Shown here: piece by piece, positions 15,280 through 23,400 of the stretch
Layout of the letters: each line of letters starts with the position of its first letter
How positions within the stretch are numbered: the stretch's first letter is position 1
NCBI GenBank assembly: GCA_947458415.1
Contig: CANGZG010000012.1
Coordinates: forward strand, 1-24,132
From: Comamonadaceae bacterium
GTDB lineage: Bacteria > Pseudomonadota > Gammaproteobacteria > Burkholderiales > Burkholderiaceae_C
DNA length: 24,132 nucleotides
Direction of reading: 5' to 3'
Position numbers and translations under genes: made by a program
Notes under the pieces: generated by a model
Database searches by the model: none
Told to the model about the DNA's origin: nothing
Seen by the model: only the letters and a program-made list of their open reading frames with translations

Positions 15280-15672
15280 TTGGAAGACGTAGAAAAAAAC
15301 CAAGATGAATGGTGGCGTTTGGTCATCAGCCTGGCTGAATTGCACCAGTGGGAATTGGAAAACCACCCTTTGCTGGAAACACTGACCGGCAGGCACTTGT
15401 ATTACAGACTGGCCCAGGAGTCGGTCAAAAACGAGCATGTGTTGACCCGCGCGCTGAAAGATGTCTTTGGCGGCATGCATTTCACCGAGAAAGCATTGCG
15501 CACACGCATGCGCCAAATGGAGCGAGAGGGTTTGATCAAAGCCGTGCCGCGACCCGATGACGCCCGCTCAAAGCAGTTGATCCCCACCGAAAAATTCAAC
15601 GCGTTGATGTACCAACATGCCGAACAGGTCAAAAAAATTTTCGACAAACATTTTTTGTTGATCGAAAAATAA
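15280..15672 (+). CDS. MarR-like winged-helix transcriptional regulator
   Basis: A 130-residue protein. The recognition part FTEKALRTRMRQMEREGLIKAVPRPDDARSKQL (split across 67-99) has the helix-turn-helix then wing layout of MarR proteins, where the DxRSK wing contacts the minor groove; flanking helices (about 10-50 and 100-130) would dimerise. The start is TTG at 15280: the frame has no ATG or GTG upstream, and AAGGGGGG (15268-15275) is a strong Shine-Dalgarno 4 nt before it. A TTG start behind such a site suggests low-level, tuned expression. It lies 70 bp before the secretion genes on the same strand and divergent from pirin, so either neighbour may be its target. Ligand unknown. Confidence 0.75.
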   Translation: MEDVEKNQDEWWRLVISLAELHQWELENHPLLETLTGRHLYYRLAQESVKNEHVLTRALKDVFGGMHFTEKALRTRMRQMEREGLIKAVPRPDDARSKQLIPTEKFNALMYQHAEQVKKIFDKHFLLIEK

Positions 15673-15713
15673 CGGCTTAGCCCTTCGACACCAACGTATT
15701 CAAGGGTCTTCAC

Positions 15714-15746
15714 ATGGAAGAAAAGTTTCACAGCATTGAAGCATGA
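15714..15746 (+). CDS. 10-codon mini-ORF translationally coupled to the outer-membrane channel gene
   Basis: ATG at 15714 opens a 10-residue frame (MEEKFHSIEA) whose TGA overlaps the ATG of the next gene as ATGA. AAGGG (15702-15706) is 7 nt upstream of this ATG, a good Shine-Dalgarno, while the downstream gene has only a weak GAAG ahead of its own start. The arrangement would let ribosomes reach the secretion gene by termination-reinitiation. It may be a leader for coupling rather than a functional peptide, and chance occurrence is possible at this length. Confidence 0.35.
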   Translation: MEEKFHSIEA

Positions 15747-17116
15747 CAAACCGTGTTTTTCCATTCCTCATGGCCGCGGTGACGATGTCGTCTGGCGTAT
15801 TGCCATTCATCGGTTGGCATGCGCAAACCCTTGCGGCCGAGCCACAGGCGCAGATCACCCGCCACATACAGGTCAAGACCAGCACTCTGCCGCAAGCGGA
15901 TGTCTCGGATGGTCCAAGGTCAGTGACCCACGCATTCACCTTGGTCCAAGTGCTAGACGCCGTGGCCGCCTTCTATCCGTCATTGGTGGCAGCGCGCACA
16001 GAGGCCAGAGCCTCGGCGCAAGACGTTCAGGCCGCTGAGCGTTTGCGCTGGCCCAGCGTGTCGGCCACGGTCGAATCTGACACAGGCAATTTGCGCTCCT
16101 TGCCCAACCGCGCAGTGCAAGTCGATCAAACCCTGTGGGACGCCGGACGCAATACATCGCGCATCAACGAAGCCAAGGTATTGGCAGACATCAGTTTGAC
16201 CAAGGTGCATTTGCAGCAACAGGAGGTGTTTTTGCAAGTGACCAGTGCATGGCAGAACATGGTGTCTGCCAAAGAGCGATTGGCGGTTTCTGACAGCACC
16301 TTGGAGCGATTGAAAACCTACCAAGCGCAAATGCTTCGGCGCGTGCAGGCCGAGGCGTCGCCAGTGATTGATTTGGAGTTGGTCAACTCCCGGATCTTGC
16401 AAACCGAGGTAGAGGCCACGGCGGCGAGGACGACTTTGCAAACGTCGGTATCGCGCTTGGAACAATTTTCTGGGTTGGAAAACTTGCGAAGATTGACAGC
16501 CGAAGCGGTGTATCCCGTCAGTTTGTCAGACACCGCTTCATTCAATCAGCAGTTGGCACAAACCGATTGGGTTCAAGTGGTGTCAGACCATCCGCAAGTG
16601 GCCAAGGCACGGCAGGAAGTCCATCAAGCAAAGCACCGCTTGGGCACCAAACAAGCCGAGGCGTTTCCGCAATTGTTTGCGCGGGTGTACAAGCCGCTCA
16701 ACCGTTTGCCCAATAACCCGGATACCTCAACCACGGCATTCATCGGCTTGCGCTACACGCCCGGGGCGGGGTTTGCCAATGTGGTCGAAGCGCAGGCGAT
16801 CAACACCCGCGTTCTCAGTACCGAGCAGGCCGTCGAAGCGGTGATGCGTGAAACTTTGCAGACCTTGCAAAACGAACAAGAAGAATTCACCAATGCGCGC
16901 AGTCGCTTGGGGTCATTGGAAAAGTCAGTGGCAGGCTCCGAAAAAGTGTTGGAGTCTTACCAGCGGCAGTTTCAAGCCGGACGCAAGTCTTGGCTTGACT
17001 TGTTGAACGCGGTGCGCGAGTTGGCGCAAAACCAATATGCATTGGCAGACGCCAGAGCCAGCATGGTGGCTGCCATGTACCGACTGCAAATTCGATCTGG
17101 ACAGGACGTGCAATGA
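15743..17116 (+). CDS. TolC-family outer membrane channel of a type I secretion system (LapE-like)
   Basis: A 457-residue protein with a signal peptide (hydrophobic to about residue 26, probable cleavage after TLAA near 31-32). Two long helical, coiled-coil-rich halves are typical of the TolC outer membrane efflux family: VLDAVAAFYPSLVAARTEARASAQ and later HPQVAKARQEVHQAKHRLG each start a repeat, and SYQRQFQAGRKSWLDLLNAVRELAQNQ is the conserved C-terminal helix. It would form the trimeric outer-membrane and periplasmic tunnel for the ABC transporter and adaptor encoded next. The stop overlaps the ABC gene start by ATGA. The gene order (channel, ATPase, adaptor) equals lapEBC of adhesin secretion systems in pseudomonads. 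The cargo is not certain. Confidence 0.9.
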   Translation: MTNRVFPFLMAAVTMSSGVLPFIGWHAQTLAAEPQAQITRHIQVKTSTLPQADVSDGPRSVTHAFTLVQVLDAVAAFYPSLVAARTEARASAQDVQAAERLRWPSVSATVESDTGNLRSLPNRAVQVDQTLWDAGRNTSRINEAKVLADISLTKVHLQQQEVFLQVTSAWQNMVSAKERLAVSDSTLERLKTYQAQMLRRVQAEASPVIDLELVNSRILQTEVEATAARTTLQTSVSRLEQFSGLENLRRLTAEAVYPVSLSDTASFNQQLAQTDWVQVVSDHPQVAKARQEVHQAKHRLGTKQAEAFPQLFARVYKPLNRLPNNPDTSTTAFIGLRYTPGAGFANVVEAQAINTRVLSTEQAVEAVMRETLQTLQNEQEEFTNARSRLGSLEKSVAGSEKVLESYQRQFQAGRKSWLDLLNAVRELAQNQYALADARASMVAAMYRLQIRSGQDVQ

Positions 17117-19293
17117 ACACACCCTCAAACCCTTCCATGAACCCCCATCCCTCCCAAGCACAGTTCATATGGGCCATGCAACGGCTTGCCCAAATGCAAG
17201 GCGGCAGCCTTGACACGCTCAACTTGACATCGGCCAGTGCGGCATTGTCGGCAGAAAAAAAGCCACTCAGCGCATTGGCTGAGGTATGCGTGCAATTGGC
17301 CATACCCAAACCCAAATGGCTCAAGTTTCCAGACCGCTTGCATTTGCCTTTGCTGTGCCATTTGGATGACTTGGGATGGGCATTGGTGATTGACCGCACA
17401 CCCCAAGGCCCATGGGTGGTGAGTACGCCCCAAGGCAGCAAGCACATGACCGATGCGCAGTTGGCTGGCAAGACCGCGTTGCTTCGGATTGCCGAGCCCG
17501 TGAAGTTGGGTTTTGGGCTGTCATTTTTGGGCGCCAAAACACCCGAAGACAGTTTCATCTCCCGTGTCTACCAAGGGTTGAGGCAGCACAGTCTGGCATT
17601 GACAGAGGCTTGTCTTGCCTCCGCTTTCATCGGTGCTTTGTCACTTGCCACCTCGCTGTTTTCGATGCAGGTGTATGACCGTGTGATCCCGGTGCGCAGT
17701 GAATACACGCTGATCATTTTGGGTGTGGGCGTGCTGATGGCGATATTGATCGAGTTGGGCATGAAGTTTGCCCGAGCCCGATTGATGGACCACATCATCG
17801 TGGGCTTGGACCAGCGCTTGTCGCGTGACATTTTTCAGCGCTTGCTGCAACTTCGCGTGGACCAAATGCCTGCATCCGTTGGCAGCCTGTCGGCACAGAT
17901 GCGCGGGTATGAGCAAGTGCGAAGTTTTTATACAGCAACCACTTTGTTCACGTTGATCGATTTGCCATTGGCTTTGCTGTTTGTGTTGATCATTGCGGCC
18001 ATCGCCAGCCCGTGGTTGTCCTTGGTGCCATTGGTGTTTGCCGTCATCGCCTTGTTATCTGGGGTCTCTGTTCGCCAACAAATCATGATCCAAGCACGCG
18101 AAGGTGCGGCCATGTCCAACATGAAAACCGGGTTGCTGGTGGAAGCGGTTGAGGGGATTGAGACCATCAAAGCCGGGTCGGGTGGGTGGAAGTTTTTATC
18201 ACGTTGGATCAATGTCAACCACATGACGATTCAAAACGATTTGAAAATCCGAAACGCCACGGAGAGTGTGGGATACGTGTCTGCCAGTGTGCAGCAAATC
18301 AGCTATGCCTTGTTGGTCGCTATCGGGGCATTGCTGGTGATGGAAGGGCAAATGACCATGGGTGCGTTGATCGCCAGCTCCATTCTGAGTGGGCGCATTT
18401 TGGCGCCTGTCATGGCATTGCCTGGCTTGATGGTGCAGCACGCGCACGCCCAAGCGGCGCTGCAAGGCATTGAGCGTGTCTACCAACTCAAAACCGACCA
18501 CCACGGCACCCAATCGCCGCTGGCGCCGACTCACATAGAAGGTCATTTCCGCTTGGAAGATGTGAAGTTTTCATATGGGGACAACCCGCCTGCTTTGCAG
18601 TTGGCAAAGTGGGAAATCAAGCCGTCGGAACGCATCGCTGTGCTGGGGGCGATTGGGACAGGCAAGTCCACCTTGCTGAGGTTGCTCAGTGGCATGTACA
18701 CACCGCAAGCCGGCAAGGTGTTGTTGGACCATTTGGATTTGTCACACATCCATCGCCAAGTGATCAGCCAACACATTGGATATTTGCAACAAGACCATCG
18801 CTTGTTTCAAGGTAGCTTGCGTGAAAACTTGCTGATCGGTTTGCCTGACCCTGGCGATGAAGCGATTTTGCAGGCCATGAAACAAACCGGCATGGACCGT
18901 TTTGTTGCCACTCACCCACGTGGGCTGGAGCGTCAAATTGCTGAAGGCGGCAAGGGCTTGAGTGGCGGCCAAAAACAATTGGTGGCATTCACGCGCTTGG
19001 TGTTGTGCGACCCGACGGTTTGGTTGTTGGATGAACCCACGGCCAGCATGGACGATGAGCAAGAACGCCGCTGCCTGAGTGTGCTGGCCCAACGCGCCCA
19101 GCAAGGCAAAACGTTGGTGATCGTGACGCACAAACCCAGCGTCTTGCCTTTGGTCAATCGCATTGTGGTGATGTCAGGCAACGGCGTGGTGATGGACGGT
19201 GCGCGTGACCAAGTGCTGCAAGAGTTACAAGCCCGACATGCCAAAGCCACTGCCGAAGTTTCTCCACCATCTTCACTCGTGCCCGCGTTATGA
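17113..19293 (+). CDS. Type I secretion ABC transporter/ATPase with degenerate C39-like domain (LapB-like)
   Basis: A 726-residue exporter. Residues about 15-140 resemble the C39-like domain of LapB/HlyB-type transporters but have no catalytic Cys in the N-terminal position of true C39 peptidases, so it should bind rather than cleave cargo. The membrane domain (about 160-450) has six hydrophobic segments and the family string FSMQVYDRVIPVRSEYTL. The ATPase has Walker A GAIGTGKST (512-520), a Q-loop (YLQQD), signature LSGGQ (616-620), Walker B VWLLDE (636-641) and a switch His in VTHKP. It powers one-step export of a large unfolded protein. The middle gene of three, overlapping both neighbours by 4 bp. 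Confidence 0.93.
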   Translation: MNTPSNPSMNPHPSQAQFIWAMQRLAQMQGGSLDTLNLTSASAALSAEKKPLSALAEVCVQLAIPKPKWLKFPDRLHLPLLCHLDDLGWALVIDRTPQGPWVVSTPQGSKHMTDAQLAGKTALLRIAEPVKLGFGLSFLGAKTPEDSFISRVYQGLRQHSLALTEACLASAFIGALSLATSLFSMQVYDRVIPVRSEYTLIILGVGVLMAILIELGMKFARARLMDHIIVGLDQRLSRDIFQRLLQLRVDQMPASVGSLSAQMRGYEQVRSFYTATTLFTLIDLPLALLFVLIIAAIASPWLSLVPLVFAVIALLSGVSVRQQIMIQAREGAAMSNMKTGLLVEAVEGIETIKAGSGGWKFLSRWINVNHMTIQNDLKIRNATESVGYVSASVQQISYALLVAIGALLVMEGQMTMGALIASSILSGRILAPVMALPGLMVQHAHAQAALQGIERVYQLKTDHHGTQSPLAPTHIEGHFRLEDVKFSYGDNPPALQLAKWEIKPSERIAVLGAIGTGKSTLLRLLSGMYTPQAGKVLLDHLDLSHIHRQVISQHIGYLQQDHRLFQGSLRENLLIGLPDPGDEAILQAMKQTGMDRFVATHPRGLERQIAEGGKGLSGGQKQLVAFTRLVLCDPTVWLLDEPTASMDDEQERRCLSVLAQRAQQGKTLVIVTHKPSVLPLVNRIVVMSGNGVVMDGARDQVLQELQARHAKATAEVSPPSSLVPAL

Positions 19294-20480
19294 ATGATTC
19301 ACACACAAGCTCCGCTGGCGATCTGTTCCATGCTGCGCCAGCCTCGCGCACATCCAGATTCAGTTTGTGGGTGTTCATGGTTGGTTTGGTGGCTTTGGTG
19401 GCCTGGGCGTATGTTGGGCGCATTGACCAAGTCACGCGCGCACCTGCGCAAATCATTGCCGAAGGCCGCACGCAGTTGATCCAGTCGTCAGACGGTGGGG
19501 TGTTGACGCAGGTACATGTCAAAGAAGGTGACACGGTCAAGGCTGGACAACTGTTGGCGACATTGCAAAAAGAACGCGCAGCGGCGGCGGTGTCTGACAG
19601 CAATGCCAAAGTGGCTGCGTTGCGAATCACGCTGGCACGGCTGCAAGCGGAGGTCTACAACACACCTTTGAAATTTGACAGCAGCTTGTTGGCTTATCCC
19701 GATTACATACGCAACCAAACCGATTTGTACAACAAGCGTCAAACCGCGTTCAAAGACGATATCGGCGCCTTGGAAAATATTTTGAAGCTGGCCGAAGACG
19801 AATTGCGAATCAACAGCCAACTCGAAGCCTCGGGTGATGTCAGCCGAGCTGAGCTTCTTCGCTTGCAGCGCAGCGTGGCCGACATCAAGGCGCAACTGGC
19901 CAACCGGCGAAACAAATATTTCCAAGACGCGCAGGCTGAAATGACCAAGGCGCAAGAGGACTTGAGCAGCCAAACCGAGCAACTCAAAGACCGCAGTCAG
20001 GTGTTGGAGCACACCGAATTGACCGCACCGATGGATGCCGTGGTGAACAACATCCGCATCAACACATTGGGCGGTGTGGTGCGCTCGGGCGAGGTGGTGA
20101 TGGAGTTGATGCCGGCAGGTGATAACTTGATCGTCGAAGCCAAAATTTCACCTGTGGACATCGCGTTTGTGGCGATCGGACAATTCACCACCATCAAACT
20201 CGACGCCTATGACTCCGCCATACACGGCTCGATGCGTGGCGAAGTCAGTTACATCAGCCCGGATGTGCTGGTGGAAGAAACCAAGCAAGGCACGGTCAGT
20301 CACTTTCGTGTGCGCGTGAAAGTGACAGGCAAAGAGTTCAAAGGACCCAAGGCAGATGCGATCCGATTACGCGCGGGTTTGACGGCCACGGTGGAAATCA
20401 AAGCGCAGGACCGCACGGTGCTGAGTTACCTGACCAAACCCATCACCAAAACCCTCAGCCAGTCCATGGGAGAACGCTGA
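19290..20480 (+). CDS. HlyD-family membrane fusion protein of the type I secretion system (LapC-like)
   Basis: A 396-residue adaptor: a short cytoplasmic N-terminus, one membrane helix (about 23-43, LWVFMVGLVALVAWAYVG), a split lipoyl domain (QSSDGGVLTQVHVKEGDTVKAGQLLATL and its return VLEHTELTAPMDAVVNNI), a coiled-coil hairpin between them (about 100-255) and a C-terminal beta-barrel with SPVDIAFVAIGQ and RVRVKV. It links the inner-membrane ABC exporter to the TolC-like channel. The ATG overlaps the ABC gene stop by ATGA. The stop is 17 bp from the stop of the convergent giant repeat gene, with no room for a visible terminator. Confidence 0.92.
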   Translation: MNDSHTSSAGDLFHAAPASRTSRFSLWVFMVGLVALVAWAYVGRIDQVTRAPAQIIAEGRTQLIQSSDGGVLTQVHVKEGDTVKAGQLLATLQKERAAAAVSDSNAKVAALRITLARLQAEVYNTPLKFDSSLLAYPDYIRNQTDLYNKRQTAFKDDIGALENILKLAEDELRINSQLEASGDVSRAELLRLQRSVADIKAQLANRRNKYFQDAQAEMTKAQEDLSSQTEQLKDRSQVLEHTELTAPMDAVVNNIRINTLGGVVRSGEVVMELMPAGDNLIVEAKISPVDIAFVAIGQFTTIKLDAYDSAIHGSMRGEVSYISPDVLVEETKQGTVSHFRVRVKVTGKEFKGPKADAIRLRAGLTATVEIKAQDRTVLSYLTKPITKTLSQSMGER

Positions 20481-20497
20481 GAGCGTCACAGCCTGAC

Positions 20498-23400
20498 TTA
20501 GCGTTGCATCACGGGGGGTGGTGGTCGATTCGGTTGCCGCTCAGGCGCCGGGCGTGCTGGCGCAGGGGTCTGTACCCGGTTAACAGGGTTGTCCAAAGAT
20601 GCCTGGCGATTGGTGTTGATGCCAGCCAATTGCTGCGGCGTGAGCAACGTGACCAATTGGTTCAACTGTGAAGGTGTGAATTGCGCGACTTGTTCTGGCG
20701 TGAAAGATTGCAACTGCTTGTTGCTCATGGACCAGAGCAAGCGAGGCTGAATCGCGGTCAATTGCAGCGGCGTGAGCGATTGCAATTGGTTGCCAGACAA
20801 GCCCTCTAGCTGCGCTGGACTGATATTGCCCACTTGAATGATGGTCAGTGACTGAATTTGCGGGGTGTCCATGGCGGCAATCGCTTGCGGCGAAACCGCT
20901 GCCCATTGGTTCAGGCTGAGGGCTTGCAACAACGCAGGCGATATGTTGCTGAAAAATCCCGGGGTCATTGCGTTGACTTGGATGGGCGTCAAGCTGCGAA
21001 TCTGGTCAGGCGAAAAGCTCGCAAGTTGGGTCGGTGTGAACGCTGCAATTTGAATTTCAGTCAATGCTTGCAACGGTGCAGGCTTCAAGCTGCTCAGTTG
21101 CGCTGGCGTGAGCGCAGCCAATTGCACACCCGACAACGATTGCAATTGTTCTGCAAGCAAGGCGTTGATCAGCTTCGGGTTGACCAATGACAGTTGTGTA
21201 GGTTGCAATTGCTTGACTTGCTCCGGTGTCAGCGCTTTCCATTGCGATTCACTCAATTGATTGAGCTGTGCGGGTGAGAGAGACGCCACTTGCGAAGCGT
21301 TGAGTTTTTGCAGTTGTGTCGCGTTCCAGGCAGCCAGTTGTTGCGGATTGAGCGCTTGCAATTGCAGTGGCGAAAGCGCGGTCAATTGCTCTTTGTCCAG
21401 GGCGTTGGCTTGCGTGGCATTGAGCAAGCGCAATTGCTCGGGCGTCAATTTGGCCAGCACGGTGGTGGGGATGGCCTGCACTTGTGCAGGGGTCAATACT
21501 TGCCATTGCGAAGGGGTCATGACACTCAGTTGATTCGGGCTCAGGTTTTTCAATACCGCCGGGTCAAGCGATTTCCACACCTCGGGTGAAATGGCATTCA
21601 ACTGCTCTGTGTTGAGCAACTGCCATTGGGTCGCTGACAGGCTGCTGAGTTGTGTGTTGTTCAAGCCGCTGATTTGTTGTGTTGTGAGCAAACGCAACTG
21701 CGCGGGAAGCAGCAAAGTGATTCTTTGTGGTGTGAATTGATCGACGGCCAATTGCTGAAAATCTTTGTCGATCACCAAATCAGCCGCAGATTTGGGTTTG
21801 GCCAACAACAACGGGTTGGTGAACGCCTGCAATTGGTTGGGTTGCAATTCGTTCAATTGCTCGGGCAACAAAATTTGTTGTTGCCTGGCGGAGAAAGCGG
21901 CCAATTGGGCAGGTTGCAATTGCGCCAATTGGTTGGCTGACAATGCATTCAACTGTGCCGCTGACAGCCAACTCCATTGCTGTGGCTGCAGTGCTTTGAG
22001 TTGCGCCGGTTGCAGGCTGCGGATGTGTTCCGGTGTCCATTCGCGCCATTGCTGTTTGTTGAGTTGCACCAGCAACTCTGGGGCCATGGCAACGATTTGT
22101 GTCGGCGTGAACGATTGAACTTGCAGGGGGGTGAGTTTGACCGCGTCTGACGCTTGCAACAGGCGAATTTGCGCAGGCGTCAGAGCTTGTAACTGCTCTG
22201 GTGTCAAAGATTTCAATACCGTGCGAAGGGTCACATCGTTCAATGTGGCAATTTGCGTTGGCAACAACAAGCGTTGCTGATCAATGCTTAATTTTTGCAG
22301 TGGTGTTTGCGGCAAGGCTTGAAGCTGGATACTGTTCAACGCTTGCAATTGTTCTTTGCTGAACTCGGGCAACTGGGCCTTGAGCAAATACTGAATTTGC
22401 TCTGGGGTCAAACCTGCCAATTGCTGGGCAGACATGCAGTCGGCTTTTTTCTTGACCAAGTCCTTGAAGACGCTCAAAGGCAAATCGGCCATTTGTGAAG
22501 GCTTGAGCGACTTGAGTTGGTTGCAGGTCAAGCAGCCCAGTTGGTTTTTGTTCAATGCCAAAAACACATCGGTGGACAGGTTGACCAATTGCGTGGAGGT
22601 CAGCGACTGCAATTGGGTGTCGCGCATTTTTGCGAATGCAGTGGCGGGTGCCGCGCGAAGCTGTACCGGTGTCAACGACGCAATTTGGTTTTCGGTCAGG
22701 CTTGACCATTGCGACGGTGACAGTGCAGACAACTGGCTGTCGCTGAACCCACGCAGTTGTTCGGTTGACAACGCGCTGAGTTGATTGGCCGACAGCACTT
22801 GCAGTTGGCTGCTGCTCAGGTTGGCCAGTTGGTTTGATGTCAGACTTTTGAGTTGTGTTTGGCTGACCGCCACCATTTTTTCAGGTGGCAAAGAGGCGAT
22901 TTGACCCGGATTCAGATGCTGTACACCTTTGATGTCGGCCAAGCTGAGTTGGTTGCGGATGGTGGATTCAAAATTACCGTACTGGTCAGGCTTGAGACTG
23001 TTGCTTTGCGTGCTTTGAAAACTGATCACATCGGCACTGCGTTTGTCTGCCAGGGCGGTGCCAGTGGTTTTGGCTTCAGTGCTCAATGATTTGTTCAGTG
23101 GCAATGTGGCCAAGGCTTGCAACTGGGCATCGGTCATGGCCGAGAACTGCGAGTTGGACAGTGCCAGCAATTGTTGGCTGGACAAGTTTTGCAATTGCGA
23201 AGACGTCAACCCTTGGATTTGTGTGGCAGACAAGTTGGCAATCTGTGAGGCGCTCAGCTGCGCAATTTGTGATAGCCCCATCGAGCCAATTTGAGACGCG
23301 CTCAAGCCGCTGAGTTGTGTGGTGCTGAGCGACTGCACATAGCTGGTCGGCAAGCCTGCAATTTGTGCGTTGGTCAAGTTGCCGATTTGCGTCGCAGACA

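Noticed and set aside
20481..20497. Bidirectional terminator between convergent stops
   Set aside because: The gap is only 17 bp with no palindrome.
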